Shown here: in pieces, positions 55,128 to 64,000 of the stretch
Layout of the letters: every line of letters begins with the position of its first letter
Numbering within the stretch: position 1 is the first letter of the stretch
From: an uncultured Prevotella sp.
GTDB taxonomy: Bacteria; Bacteroidota; Bacteroidia; Bacteroidales; Bacteroidaceae
NCBI GenBank assembly: GCA_900541575.1
Contig: UQKO01000005.1
Location: forward strand, 1 to 64,000
DNA: 64,000 nt
Direction: 5' to 3'
The notes under the pieces: model-generated
What the model was told of the DNA's origin: nothing
The model's input: only the letters and a program-made list of their open reading frames with translations
Databases searched by the model: none
Made by a program: the position numbers and the translations under genes

Positions 55128-55173
55128 TAGCAGTGCTCTCACGAAAATTAATCGCTTCATAAAAGCACTGCTA
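55128..55173 (-). terminator. terminator after purine nucleoside phosphorylase
   Basis: TAGCAGTGCT and AGCACTGCTA form a ten-base-pair stem. Read on the minus strand it is followed by TGTTTGTTTTGG. It lies about 22 bases past the phosphorylase stop codon. Confidence 0.65.
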
Positions 55174-55194
55174 GACATATATATAATAAGAATT

Positions 55195-56007
55195 TTAATC
55201 GATACGATGTACCATTTCGCGGAATATATCGGCCATCAGAGGCTGAACAGCATTGGCAGCTCGCTGCACTTCTTCGTGGCTTACTTCCACAATCTTTCCT
55301 TCCACACCGAGGTCGGTTATAATACTAATACCAAAAGTGCGAATGCCACAATGATGAGCCACAATCACTTCTGGTACCGTGGACATACCTACGGCATCAG
55401 CTCCCCAAATGTGGTACATACGATACTCTGCGGGGGTTTCAAACGTGGGGCCTTGAGTGGCAAGATAAACACCCTCAACGGTGCGAATGCCCTTTTCCTT
55501 GGCTATGCTACGAGCCATATTGAGTAGTTCATGATCGTAGGCTTCGTGCATATCTGGGAAACGAGGGCCTGTGGGGAAGTTCGGACCATGGAGCGGATGC
55601 TCGGGCATAAAGTTGATGTGGTCGGTGATGAGCATAAGGTCGCCAATTTTGAAATTGGGATTCATGCCCCCAGAAGCATTGCTCACAAAGAGCGTCTTGA
55701 TGCCCAGTTCGTACATCACACGAACAGGGAATGTTACCTGCTTCATATCATAACCCTCATAATAATGGAAACGGCCTTGAAGTGCCATCACATCTTTATC
55801 ACCCAAACGACCGAATATTAGCTTACCACTATGCCCCTCCACCGTACTTACGGGAAAGTTGGGGATATCTTTATAAGGGAATTCGTCTTCTATTTCAATT
55901 TCCTCAGCTAAATGTCCAAGGCCTGTACCTAAGATGATTGCGGTGCGAGGACGCATCTGCGTGTGTTCTTTAATCCACGCTGCGGTTTCTTTGATTTGCT
56001 CTAACAT
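55195..56007 (-). CDS. purine-nucleoside phosphorylase
   Basis: A 270-residue enzyme that splits purine nucleosides with phosphate into base and ribose-1-phosphate for purine salvage. It matches the trimeric family (PNP/MTAP): ILGTGLGHLAEEI, VEGHSGKL, SNASGGMNPNF, GPTFETPAEYRM and a final AANAVQPLM. I start it at the ATG at 56007, as family members begin right before the helical LEQIKETAAWI; the frame is open further upstream but that part belongs to lpxK. The overlap with lpxK is 38 bases. Confidence 0.93.
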   Translation of the reverse strand: MLEQIKETAAWIKEHTQMRPRTAIILGTGLGHLAEEIEIEDEFPYKDIPNFPVSTVEGHSGKLIFGRLGDKDVMALQGRFHYYEGYDMKQVTFPVRVMYELGIKTLFVSNASGGMNPNFKIGDLMLITDHINFMPEHPLHGPNFPTGPRFPDMHEAYDHELLNMARSIAKEKGIRTVEGVYLATQGPTFETPAEYRMYHIWGADAVGMSTVPEVIVAHHCGIRTFGISIITDLGVEGKIVEVSHEEVQRAANAVQPLMADIFREMVHRID

Positions 56008-57073
56008 ATTGTAAGATGGATTGATTAAATGATATTTCCTGATCGGAGGCCGCCTCAACGCTCACTGTAATGGGCTGAACGAGAAGGTGATCTCTTAATT
56101 TTTGCGGAAGCAAATGTCTGATAGTACGCAAACGTTCTTCGTCTTTTTGCGTAGTAATAGCCCAAGCATAGTTTCCCTTGACCCAAACTTCTGCTATATG
56201 CTGCGCATCAGCGGAAGTATAGTCATGATGATCGCGAAACTCAAGGGTGGTCACTTTCAAAGCTCTCTTCTGTAAGAAATATGCCAAGGGGGCAGGATTG
56301 GCGATACCTGCGATGAGCAGCACTTGATCACAAGGAAAAGGGCCTCTTTGAGACTTGATGGAAGAAGCCTCATCCATAGGAAGAACCTTTCCCTCTGTCC
56401 ATGCAGATTGCAATGGGCTATAAGTAATCCGACTATAATACAATCTTTGCAATGGCAGTACCTCCAATGGCGGATATTCACCAGCCTCACATTTCGTGAC
56501 CACCACGATTTGTGCCCGTCGAGCTGCCGAGGGCGATTCACGGAGACGTCCCCATGGCAACAAATGGTCGTGCGTATAAAGTCGATGGGCTTCAGTCAGA
56601 AGGATATTGAGTCCCGCACGAATATACCGATGCTGATAAGCATCATCGAGCACAATGACATCAATATCGGGAACATCACGCAAGAGGCGTTCCACACCCT
56701 CCACGCGTTTCTCGCACACTGCCACCTGAGCAAAAGGACAATTATGCATCACTTGATAAGGCTCATCCCCCATCTCGGTTGCAAGGGTCTGCGATGTACC
56801 CAACACGTAACCTTTCGTATGACGACCATAACCTCGAGAGAGCATCGCCACGCGGTAGCCTTGCTTATGAAGCAAGCGGAGGATATACTCCACATGAGGA
56901 GTTTTGCCAGTGCCCCCCACGGCAAGGTTGCCCACACAAATAAGGGGAACATCGAACGAGCGAGACCGTAACCACCCCACACGAAACATCCAACCTCTCA
57001 CTGCAGTCACCACCCCCCACACCCACGAGAGCGGAGCTAGCACAAGAACGAATAGAAACTTATTAAGTTTCAT
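55970..57073 (-). CDS. lpxK: tetraacyldisaccharide 4'-kinase
   Basis: A 367-residue inner-membrane-associated kinase that phosphorylates the 4' position of the lipid A disaccharide. An N-terminal membrane helix is followed by the P-loop GNLAVGGTGKTPHVEYIL, MLSRGYGRHTKG and DDAYQHRYI with family-typical acidic residues. It lies between sppA and the phosphorylase gene with gaps of 10 and -38 bases, so the three form an operon. Length is normal. Confidence 0.94.
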   Translation of the reverse strand: MKLNKFLFVLVLAPLSWVWGVVTAVRGWMFRVGWLRSRSFDVPLICVGNLAVGGTGKTPHVEYILRLLHKQGYRVAMLSRGYGRHTKGYVLGTSQTLATEMGDEPYQVMHNCPFAQVAVCEKRVEGVERLLRDVPDIDVIVLDDAYQHRYIRAGLNILLTEAHRLYTHDHLLPWGRLRESPSAARRAQIVVVTKCEAGEYPPLEVLPLQRLYYSRITYSPLQSAWTEGKVLPMDEASSIKSQRGPFPCDQVLLIAGIANPAPLAYFLQKRALKVTTLEFRDHHDYTSADAQHIAEVWVKGNYAWAITTQKDEERLRTIRHLLPQKLRDHLLVQPITVSVEAASDQEISFNQSILQYVRANQRNRSVD

Positions 57074-57083
57074 GAATGGAGAC

Positions 57084-58859
57084 TTACTTCAGATTGATCA
57101 TATAGAAAGGACGCGCTTGCAAGCTACTTCGGCCATCTAGGCTACGCAAGGTGCTAACAAACTGTATCGGAGCATAATATTCGCCCAAAGCAGCACGCAT
57201 CTTTTCCTCCATATAGTCGCGTTTCACAGTAGAGTTGAGCAGATTATCCATCCACGAAGCCTTGTCGGGATAGGAAGCAATACTATAAATTTTCAGTTTA
57301 GCACGCTTGGCCGCCACTGCAATGGCATCATCAAGCGAACCGAGTTTATCTACGAGTTTAATTCCAAGTGCTTGATTGCCCGTCCACACACGACCTTGTG
57401 CAATTTTATCTACTTGTTCTATGGTGAGTTTTCTGCCCGCAGCCACACGCTTTAAGAATAGTTGATAACCACGATTGACATAGCCCTGCATGGCCTCAGC
57501 CTCAGCTGCATTGAACGGACGACCTTGAGCACCAAAGTCGGAAGCTTGATTCGTTTTCACCACATCAAAATGCAAACCAAGCTTTTCGGTGAGCAACCCC
57601 GTTGCATCGGGTATCATGCCAAAAATACCAATACTTCCCGTCAACGTGGTAGGTTCGGCCACAATATAGTCAGCACCACACGAGAGATAATAACCGCCCG
57701 AGGCTGCCATACCGCTCATCGAAACCACTACTGGCTTTTTCTTTTTGAGTAATTGCACAGCACGCCACATTTGCTCAGAAGCATAGGCACTACCGCCACC
57801 CGAATTGATACGCAAAACAACAGCTTTTACATCATCGTCATTTGCCAAACGGTCGAGGTCGGCCACTACTTTTGAACCCACAATCTGCGACGTATTACCT
57901 ATGGCTGAAGCGGTTGCTGCCTGATCCACGATATCGCCTTCGGCATAATAAACGGCCACTTCACCATTGCCAGTCTCTGGTTCATAGAGTTTTGCTAGTT
58001 CAGAGGGAGTCACAAAGCTAACTTTCTCTTGTCCGCTAAGACGACGAAGCGCATCACGCACGCCATCTGCATAAGTCAGCGTATCAGCTAGGTGATTCTT
58101 TATATAGCTCTCTTGACTAGCAAGCATTGAATAGTTATCAGCCAAGTGGTTGAGTTTATCCACACTGATGCGGCGTGATTGAGCTACCTCCTTACACACA
58201 TTATTCCAAATATCGCCAATATAAGCCTTCACTTGCAAACGATTGGGTTCGCTCATCTGCGTAAGGATAAAGGGCTCTACAGCGCTCTTAAATGTGCCGA
58301 CCTTGAACACTTGCATCTTCACTCCGACCTTCTTCAGCAGATCTGTAAAAAAGATGGGTTGAGCAGCAATACCATGCCAATCAATCATGCCGTCAGGGTT
58401 CGCCATCACCTTGTCGGCTACAGAAGCTAAATAATAAGAACCTTGTGTATACATGTCGGCATAGGCCACGATAAACTTGCCACTTTTCTTAAAGTCCACA
58501 AGTTGTCGACGCAGTTCTTGTAATGTGGCATAATCAGCGGAAAGCACACCTCCCTCAAGATATATACCACGAATAGCAGGGTTTGTCTTTGCTTCTTTAA
58601 TGGCAGTCATGAGATCATCAAGACCTTGTTCCTGCACATTATCATTGCCCAAAATTGAGGCGAAAGGATTCTCAGCAGCTCGTTCTTTCACTGTTCCGCT
58701 GAGCGAAATTCGCAACACACTTCCATCCTTCACGGAAGGCTTTCCACTATCGGCTAGCATGATGCTAAACACCATGAGCATACTCAGCAACGTTGCGAAT
58801 ATACCCGTAAGGATAATGCCCGCCACAGTAGCAAGCACGTACTTTAAGAATTGTTTCAT
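57084..58859 (-). CDS. sppA: signal peptide peptidase SppA, 67 kDa type
   Basis: A 591-residue membrane-bound serine protease (family S49) that degrades cleaved signal peptides. It has an N-terminal membrane helix and two tandem S49 halves. The catalytic Lys is expected in the N-terminal half (YADMYTQGSYYLASVADKV) and the catalytic Ser in the C-terminal half (SGMAASGGYYLS). The block TTLTGSIGIFG also fits. It is the first gene of the sppA-lpxK-pnp operon; the exonuclease gene lies 123 bases upstream. Confidence 0.94.
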   Translation of the reverse strand: MKQFLKYVLATVAGIILTGIFATLLSMLMVFSIMLADSGKPSVKDGSVLRISLSGTVKERAAENPFASILGNDNVQEQGLDDLMTAIKEAKTNPAIRGIYLEGGVLSADYATLQELRRQLVDFKKSGKFIVAYADMYTQGSYYLASVADKVMANPDGMIDWHGIAAQPIFFTDLLKKVGVKMQVFKVGTFKSAVEPFILTQMSEPNRLQVKAYIGDIWNNVCKEVAQSRRISVDKLNHLADNYSMLASQESYIKNHLADTLTYADGVRDALRRLSGQEKVSFVTPSELAKLYEPETGNGEVAVYYAEGDIVDQAATASAIGNTSQIVGSKVVADLDRLANDDDVKAVVLRINSGGGSAYASEQMWRAVQLLKKKKPVVVSMSGMAASGGYYLSCGADYIVAEPTTLTGSIGIFGMIPDATGLLTEKLGLHFDVVKTNQASDFGAQGRPFNAAEAEAMQGYVNRGYQLFLKRVAAGRKLTIEQVDKIAQGRVWTGNQALGIKLVDKLGSLDDAIAVAAKRAKLKIYSIASYPDKASWMDNLLNSTVKRDYMEEKMRAALGEYYAPIQFVSTLRSLDGRSSLQARPFYMINLK

Positions 58860-58982
58860 AAGTGATACTTTTATATAGAAAAATCACATCTGAGCACAGC
58901 ACTTATCCGCCCCACACAGGAGGTGGATAGGTTTATCCATGTCATATGCTTTATTCTAAATTCTTTTATATCATACAGAGAC

Positions 58983-59738
58983 TCACCATTCAATGTCTAC
59001 CTCTACAGGACAATGATCCGACCCCATTACTTCGCTATGAATCATAGCCGATTGAAGGTGCGACTGTAAACGATTGCTCACCAAAAAATAATCAATGCGC
59101 CAACCTGCATTTTTCTCACGTGCACGAAATCGATAAGACCACCATGAGTAGGCACCCTCGAGTGTTGGATTAAAAAAACGAAACGTATCAGTAAATCCAG
59201 CATTAAGGAGTTCCGTAAACTTAGCCCTTTCTTCATCTGTAAAACCAGCATTCTTACGATTCGTCCTAGGATTCTTTAGGTCTATTTCCTCATGAGCCAC
59301 ATTCATATCTCCACACACGACGACGGGTTTTCTTTGATCTAGCTCTTGCAAGTAGCGACGGAAAGCATCATCCCACGTCATACGATAGTCGAGTCTGCGT
59401 AATCCATCTTGCGAATTTGGAGTATAAACAGTTACGAGATAAAAGTTCTCCATCTCAAGCGTAATCACACGTCCCTCATGGTCATGCTCATCAATACCAA
59501 GCCCACAGACCACATTAAGTGGTTCGTGACGCGTAAACACGGCCGTACCAGAATAGCCCTTCTTTTCGGCCGAGTTCCAATAAGAGCGATAGCCCTCAAA
59601 CTCCATGTCAAGCTGATGCGGCTGCATCTTGGTTTCTTGCAGACAAAAGAAATCTGCATCGAGCTTAGCAAAGCTCTCGCGAAATCCCTTACCATCACAA
59701 GCCCGTAGGCCGTTAACATTCCACGATATAAACTTCAT
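58983..59738 (-). CDS. xth: exodeoxyribonuclease III
   Basis: A 251-residue nuclease of the exonuclease III/AP endonuclease family that repairs abasic sites. The conserved residues are visible: ISWNVNGLRA, the metal-binding Glu in LQETKM, GDMNVAHEEIDL and the terminal GSDHCPVEV with the catalytic Asp-His pair. Length and motifs are typical. No promoter consensus is obvious in the gene-free region upstream. Confidence 0.95.
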   Translation of the reverse strand: MKFISWNVNGLRACDGKGFRESFAKLDADFFCLQETKMQPHQLDMEFEGYRSYWNSAEKKGYSGTAVFTRHEPLNVVCGLGIDEHDHEGRVITLEMENFYLVTVYTPNSQDGLRRLDYRMTWDDAFRRYLQELDQRKPVVVCGDMNVAHEEIDLKNPRTNRKNAGFTDEERAKFTELLNAGFTDTFRFFNPTLEGAYSWWSYRFRAREKNAGWRIDYFLVSNRLQSHLQSAMIHSEVMGSDHCPVEVDIEW

Positions 59739-60287
59739 ATCTATATTTTCATTTCAGCAAGAACAATATGCTCTTCACTGCGAAGATAATAACAATTATT
59801 CATACCTCTGCAATCCGCACCACTTTTTTCTTTCATCAACTCACACATTTCAGTTCACGCACATACGTAGAACAAATTCTTTCATAAGTCCCCTATTTCC
59901 ATCACGATAATAGTATATAAACTGATTATCATCACCTTACACAATACACACATCTTATTTGCCCACATCCTTCCATCCATTTACCACCAGTCTATCTCCC
60001 CATTACCCTTCATCGACGATAGGCTGTCTCTTTTTCTCACATCATCCATTCTTCAGACTTTTTGCTAAGAAAATGTGAAGGTCGTCATTTTGCAAGTTCC
60101 CCCACTCTGTTTTTTAGGGAAACGCATACATTCTAAACATACTTAGCGACTATTTATTCAGATGATGGAATTTTCACAATATGGAAAGCGTATTTTGATG
60201 GTAAACTATCCACTGACAACATCACTCGTCCAACTCTTCTCCATGTTCTATGTTCAAAAAATATTTTTATAAAAAACAAACGAAAAG
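59739..60287. other. AT-rich gene-free stretch
   Basis: No gene or RNA is supported here. The sequence is rich in T and C on the plus strand and contains no strong inverted repeats. It ends at the tRNA-Gln promoter. Confidence 0.5.
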
Positions 60288-60319
60288 TTTGGCAGATATT
60301 ACAAAAAATCGTACTTTTG
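60288..60319 (+). promoter_or_regulatory. promoter of the tRNA-Gln pair
   Basis: TTTG at 60288-60291, 20 bases, TACTTTTG at 60312-60319. The first tRNA begins 40 bases downstream. Confidence 0.7.
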
Positions 60320-60359
60320 CACCCGTATTTAAGGAGAGCATCCTTAAAATACACCCGAT

Positions 60360-60430
60360 TGGGGTATGGTGTAATGGTAACACTGCAGATTCTGGTCCTG
60401 CCTTTCCTGGTTCGAGTCCGGGTACCCCAA
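60360..60430 (+). tRNA. tRNA-Gln (anticodon CUG), copy 1
   Basis: A 71-base cloverleaf: acceptor TGGGGTA/TACCCCA, short D arm GTGTAATGGTAACAC, anticodon loop TTCTGGT with anticodon CTG, T arm CCTGGTTCGAGTCCGGG and discriminator A. CCA is not encoded. The anticodon stem GCAGA/CCTGC has an A-C mismatch next to the loop, where most tRNA-Gln have A-U. Confidence 0.93.
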
Positions 60431-60479
60431 CAAAGACAACTTTTCAATGCTATAAAATTCCAATATAGCACATAATGAT

Positions 60480-60550
60480 TGGGGTATGGTGTAATGGTAA
60501 CACTGCAGATTCTGGTCCTGCCTTTCCTGGTTCGAGTCCGGGTACCCCAA
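60480..60550 (+). tRNA. tRNA-Gln (anticodon CUG), copy 2
   Basis: Identical to the copy 120 bases upstream, including the A-C mismatch in the anticodon stem. Both are transcribed from the one promoter and end at the hairpin that follows. Confidence 0.93.
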
Positions 60551-60559
60551 CAAATATCA

Positions 60560-60598
60560 AGCAATCGATTCCATGGATCGATTGCTTTTTTCTTTTTT
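60560..60598 (+). terminator. terminator of the tRNA-Gln unit
   Basis: AGCAATCGAT and ATCGATTGCT form a perfect ten-base-pair stem with a seven-base loop, followed by TTTTTCTTTTTT. Confidence 0.9.
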
Positions 60599-60901
60599 AG
60601 TCAGCGAATTTTGGGATTGGTATTACAACACATTACGGCCGCCACACCTTCATCTGCAATACATTAATGATCTGCAATGCACTAATGATGTACATTTCCC
60701 CTAGCATCGTAATGAAAAGGACCAGACATTCCGACTACAAGTCCATGCAGTCCTACATAGACATTGCCGATTCAGCGAAAAGAAGCGCAATGACATTCTT
60801 TAACAAGCAATAAAAAGGGATGAATCTATAAAAGTGTCGCGCAAAGTGTCGCGCATTACTTTTGAAAATATTGATAATCAGGACAAATATACTATCAATT
60901 G

Positions 60902-60989
60902 CGGAAAGGATAGGATTCGAACCTACGAAACCCTTTAGGGGTTTACACGCTTTCCAGGCGTGCCTCTTCAACCACTCGAGCACCTTTCC
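60902..60989 (-). tRNA. tRNA-Ser (anticodon GGA)
   Basis: An 88-base class II tRNA on the minus strand. Acceptor GGAAAGG/CCTTTCC with discriminator G, anticodon arm CACGC-CTGGAAA-GCGTG with anticodon GGA, a long variable arm with pairing AACCC/GGGTT, and T arm with GGTTCGAATCC. CCA is not encoded. Confidence 0.93.
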
Positions 60990-61356
60990 TTGTTAACTGG
61001 ATCTTTACTTCTCACAGAAGAACGAATGCAAAGATAAAGAGAAGTTTCGTAAGAGCAAAGAAATGCATAGAGTATTTTACACAGAGCCTTAGATTCTAGT
61101 CGGTTAAAATCGCAAGGCTCTGTGTTGGATAAGGACCATTGATTCTGAAAATATAAGGAGGCTTATTCTAATATGCGATTTACATACTCTTGAAAGCATC
61201 TTTTTGGATAGTAAATTCTGTCACATAGCCCACGATACTCACAACCATATCCATCCTCCCCGTTTCCTTGGGAGAGCAACATTTACCATCAGATTACACT
61301 TTCCATATTGTACAAATCCCATCATCAGAATGAATAAGTTCACCCTATAATTAGAT
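60990..61356. other. intergenic stretch with one hairpin
   Basis: No gene is supported. ACACAGAGCCTT (61079-61090) and AAGGCTCTGTGT (61114-61125) form a 12-base-pair stem without a T-run. It may end the minus-strand transcript of the metallophosphatase gene. Confidence 0.5.
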
Positions 61357-63096
61357 TTATTTCAACAGAAGTTCATCCTTTTTGCGAGCGGCGTCCACCC
61401 ACTCTTCAGGAATAAACTTCCACGTGTATTGTGGCCTAGGATTGATAGTTCCTTGGCGTTCTATACCCATTATTAAATAGTAGCGTAAGTCTTTCTCTGT
61501 GCTCCACACAATACGACCCGGAAGGTCGTTAATGCTGATACCTGCTCCTTTTGTAAGGAGATCTCCTCCACCATTTCCGCGATAGGAGCTAAGAGCACAA
61601 CGATAGGTATGATTAAAATCGAAAGGAGTGCCATCAGCCATATGCGTAATATTTACCCTCTGACCAACAGGTTTTGTCACATCTACTGTATAACAAATGC
61701 CCATAGCGGAATCAAAATTATAACATGGATTTTGTAGACGTTGCCAGGGATTGCTCAACGTTTCTGCATCTGAGCGGAAAAGCAGCAGATGGTCGGAGGC
61801 CGAATGCATTTGATTAACCCAAAGCGAATAAGAATACTCCAAATAGTCTTTCACCTCGCGACCAGTAAGTTTCACAACGTAGAGTTGATTTTCATAACGA
61901 TATAAATTAAACATATCGCTCACACGCACTTCACCTTGCGGCACTTTAGCATCGAGCGCTAGCGGAGCAGCAAAGGAAATGTCGGCTCCCGAGATAGAAA
62001 GCTGCATCTGGTGGATGAAATCAATAAAAGCCGACGAACCAAACAGTGCGGGTATGCTCTGCATTGCATGCTGATTATAACCTATTACCTTAGAAGTAAA
62101 AGCCTTTATTCTTTCATATTGAACAGAGAAATGGTGTATAAAGGAAGTGTCGGGAGCAATATTATTAATATCCACAATGCTACCGATGGTATGCTTCTTT
62201 ACCACTTTTCTTCCCTTAAATGTTACCACAATATTGGCTTTCGCCACTGCCTCGGCTTGTGCGGCAGGATTGAGCACCCATACAGTATCTCCCACTGTAT
62301 TGACCACTTGTTGACAAGCCCGACGATGATCATGACCACAGAATACAACATCGAATCCTGGCACCTCTCGAGCCACCGCCAAAGCGCCATCTTCACAACC
62401 TTCGGCATAGGCATCGGGATTGCCCACACCTGAATGGAACAAGCCCACTACAACATCGGCTTTACGCTGCATCTCGGGCATATATTTCCGAGCGGTAGCC
62501 ATGAGATCGATAAATTTTAGTCCTGTCCATAGATTACGAGGCAACCATTTAGGAATACATGGTGTAATCATACCTAGCACTGCTATTTTTACTCCTTGAC
62601 GCTCTATAATTGTATAGGGTTTCCAATATGGCTGATTATCAGAAGCACTAATTACGTTGGCACCTAACATAGGGAAATTGCATTGCTTAACCCAACGATC
62701 GTATACGGAATGACCTGTCTCCACATCATGATTACCCACAGTAGCAGCATCATACTTCATATAGTTGAGTACATCGGCCGTAAGATGAGTGCTAATAGTG
62801 TCTATGTAATTATAATAATAAGCGGAAGGCTGTCCTTGAAGGATATCTCCATTATCGAGTAAGACGATACCCTTACCTCGTTCGCGACGTCCATGGCGCA
62901 ATTGTTTCATATAGGCACTAATGCGAGCCATACTTCCGTGACCAAGACGATTGTTGATAAAATCATAAGGAAAATAATTTCCATGCACATCAGACGTCTC
63001 CACTAGCACCAGTTTTACCTTGCGCGTCTGAGCTTGTAGACCAATTACACAGAGAAAACTGAGGAGAAATAGCCAAAGTATTCTTTTTTTCTTCAT
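61357..63096 (-). CDS. exported 5'-nucleotidase/2',3'-cyclic phosphodiesterase-type metallophosphatase
   Basis: A 579-residue protein with a signal peptide (residues 1-22, ending LQAQ). The metallophosphatase domain (about 28-300) shows all metal-site motifs: TSDVHGNYFP, DNGDILQG, TVGNHDVETG, FHSGVG and GHDHRRA. The C-terminal 5'-nucleotidase domain (about 340-520) contains NLYRYENQLYVVKLTG and YRGNGGGDLL. It probably frees nucleosides or phosphate from nucleotides in the periplasm. It lies 13 bases downstream of folA, so the two are probably co-transcribed. Confidence 0.9.
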   Translation of the reverse strand: MKKKRILWLFLLSFLCVIGLQAQTRKVKLVLVETSDVHGNYFPYDFINNRLGHGSMARISAYMKQLRHGRRERGKGIVLLDNGDILQGQPSAYYYNYIDTISTHLTADVLNYMKYDAATVGNHDVETGHSVYDRWVKQCNFPMLGANVISASDNQPYWKPYTIIERQGVKIAVLGMITPCIPKWLPRNLWTGLKFIDLMATARKYMPEMQRKADVVVGLFHSGVGNPDAYAEGCEDGALAVAREVPGFDVVFCGHDHRRACQQVVNTVGDTVWVLNPAAQAEAVAKANIVVTFKGRKVVKKHTIGSIVDINNIAPDTSFIHHFSVQYERIKAFTSKVIGYNQHAMQSIPALFGSSAFIDFIHQMQLSISGADISFAAPLALDAKVPQGEVRVSDMFNLYRYENQLYVVKLTGREVKDYLEYSYSLWVNQMHSASDHLLLFRSDAETLSNPWQRLQNPCYNFDSAMGICYTVDVTKPVGQRVNITHMADGTPFDFNHTYRCALSSYRGNGGGDLLTKGAGISINDLPGRIVWSTEKDLRYYLIMGIERQGTINPRPQYTWKFIPEEWVDAARKKDELLLK

Positions 63097-63109
63097 ACGT
63101 AGATAAGGT

Positions 63110-63601
63110 TTACTTACGTCGATAGTTTACGAATCGATAGGCTTGAAGATTTTTCTCATCGGGTTCATGGGCTTCTTCACACTCTACAACCCATTGTGAT
63201 TCATCAAAGGAAGGGAAAAAGGTATCGGCCTCGTCGGGGATAGCCTCTATGTGGGTCAGACACAGACGCTGAGCTAAGGGCAGTGCGGCGGCATACACAC
63301 TTTCGCCTCCAATTACGTATACCTCATCGTCAGTCTGACAAGCTTGCAGCGCATCCTCAAAACTATGAAACACTTCTATACCAGGAGCTAGAAAGTCCGC
63401 TTGGCGAGTAATGACCACATTCCGGCGATTGGGCAATGCACCCTTAGGCAGCGATTCAAATGTCTTTCGTCCCATAATGATTGTATGACCGGTGGTAAGA
63501 TTCTTAAAGTGTTTCAAGTCGGCAGGCAGATAGTAGAGTAATCCGCCCTTATTTCCTATGGCTCGATTAGTCGTAAGCGCACAAATGATAGAAAGCATCA
63601 T
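63110..63601 (-). CDS. folA: dihydrofolate reductase
   Basis: A 163-residue enzyme that reduces dihydrofolate to tetrahydrofolate with NADPH. Family motifs are ICALTTNRAIGNKGGLLYYLPADLKHFK, given here in overlapping parts: AIGNKG, LPADLKHF, IIMGRKTFESLPKGALPNR and VYVIGGESVYAAAL. I start it at the ATG at 63601, or the adjacent one at 63598; the longer open frame upstream belongs to thyA on the other strand. It is divergent from thyA, the enzyme that regenerates its substrate, with 106 bases between them. Confidence 0.94.
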   Translation of the reverse strand: MMLSIICALTTNRAIGNKGGLLYYLPADLKHFKNLTTGHTIIMGRKTFESLPKGALPNRRNVVITRQADFLAPGIEVFHSFEDALQACQTDDEVYVIGGESVYAAALPLAQRLCLTHIEAIPDEADTFFPSFDESQWVVECEEAHEPDEKNLQAYRFVNYRRK

Positions 63602-63648
63602 ATTGGGAGTTTTTAAAAAAATAGACAAAATTATTGTAGATTCAAGTG

Positions 63649-63656
63649 CAAAGGTA
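63649..63656 (-). promoter_or_regulatory. -7 box for folA
   Basis: TACCTTTG on the minus strand matches TAnnTTTG and lies 48 bases upstream of the folA start. I see no clear TTTG at the -33 distance. Confidence 0.4.
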
Positions 63657-63679
63657 GTGCTTATCAACCGATATTGTTG

Positions 63680-63687
63680 TAAATTTG
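63680..63687 (+). promoter_or_regulatory. -7 box for thyA
   Basis: TAAATTTG on the plus strand matches TAnnTTTG and lies 21 bases upstream of the thyA start. The two divergent -7 boxes face away from each other across 23 bases, so the two promoters would overlap. Confidence 0.4.
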
Positions 63688-63707
63688 CCTTGAAATTCCT
63701 ATAACAA

Positions 63708-64000
63708 ATGAAACAATACCTCAACTTGCTGCAACGCATACTCGATGAGGGCGTGGTAAAAGGCGACCGCACGGGCACGGGCACGAAGAGTATCTTCGGC
63801 CATCAAATGCGCTTCAACTTGGAGGAGGGGTTTCCCTTGATAACCACCAAGAAGCTCCACCTCAAGTCTATCATACACGAACTGCTATGGTTTCTCAATG
63901 GCGACACCAACGTGCACTACCTTCAAGAGAATGGTGTGCGCATTTGGAATGAGTGGGCCAACGAGGATGGCGATCTCGGACACATTTACGGCTATCAATG
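63708..64000 (+). CDS. thyA: thymidylate synthase, N-terminal part (runs off the window)
   Basis: The frame from the ATG at 63708 runs to the end of the window and encodes 97 residues of a ThyA-type thymidylate synthase. Conserved features are GDRTGTGTKSIFGHQMRF with the phosphate-binding Arg, FPLITTKKLHLKSII, ELLWFLNGDTN and IWNEWA. The enzyme methylates dUMP using methylene-tetrahydrofolate and yields dihydrofolate for FolA. The catalytic Cys lies beyond the window. Confidence 0.95.
   Translation, partial: MKQYLNLLQRILDEGVVKGDRTGTGTKSIFGHQMRFNLEEGFPLITTKKLHLKSIIHELLWFLNGDTNVHYLQENGVRIWNEWANEDGDLGHIYGYQ

Noticed and set aside
60360..60550. tRNA pair as an attachment site flanking an integrated element
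   Set aside because: Only 49 bases lie between the two full-length copies and no integrase or element genes are nearby.
60154..60564. A minus-strand frame covering both tRNA-Gln genes
   Set aside because: It arises from the duplicated tRNA sequence, whose cloverleaf is unambiguous.

Overview
The window looks like a chromosomal segment of a Bacteroidales bacterium, most likely Prevotella or a close relative. The pointers are an UpxY/NusG-like antiterminator, TonB-receptor and HmuY-type surface proteins, DUF4876 and DUF6850 outer-membrane proteins, a fused nuoCD in an eleven-subunit complex I locus without nuoEFG, an ORF6N-domain protein, a four-helix-bundle (S23) gene, and Bacteroidetes promoters (TTTG, 19-20 bases, TAnnTTTG) before several genes. 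Shine-Dalgarno sequences are weak throughout, as usual for the phylum, so starts were chosen by family alignment and signal peptides.

Layout. 1-7344: the tail of an ORF6N-domain protein, an unusual 770-base leader with an inverted-repeat pair and a terminator, then an AT-rich five-gene operon: upxY-like antiterminator, LPP20-like secreted protein, DUF4384 protein, WG-repeat/caspase fusion, transglutaminase-like protein. 7414-18078: a small membrane-protein remnant, FKBP isomerase, acyltransferase, NhaC antiporter, TerB-like protein, DUF1810 protein, a 54-residue basic protein, and a pair encoding a Sel1-repeat protein and a TPR/retropepsin protein. 18324-30329: a probable haem or metal acquisition locus (TonB receptor, DUF4876 lipoprotein, DUF6850 barrel, two C25-like proteases, one C1 protease, truncated HmuY). 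30413-35426: a decayed island of IS remnants, a broken metallophosphoesterase and AT-rich orphan genes. 35567-36706: a lipoprotein trypsin-like protease.

37495-48764 (minus strand) is the complex I operon, nuoA-B-CD-[four-helix gene]-H-I-J-K-L-M-N, with a long structured leader, a promoter near 49,115 and a terminator at 37,420. Its gene gaps carry inverted arrays of short repeats. 50070-64000 is housekeeping: FucP-type permease, RecD-like helicase, DUF554 protein, BspA-like LRR protein, an sppA-lpxK-pnp operon, exonuclease III, two tRNA-Gln, one tRNA-Ser, a 5'-nucleotidase-type metallophosphatase, and divergent folA and thyA.

The most interesting points are: (i) an antiterminator-led operon ending in a secreted caspase and a transglutaminase-like enzyme, behind what may be an invertible promoter; (ii) the coupling of two gingipain-like proteases and a papain-like protease to TonB and HmuY genes; (iii) the repeat architecture of the nuo operon, including a four-helix-bundle gene bracketed by 35-base inverted repeats; and (iv) several families of short palindromic repeats, one of which carries a promoter -7 element at each unit boundary.
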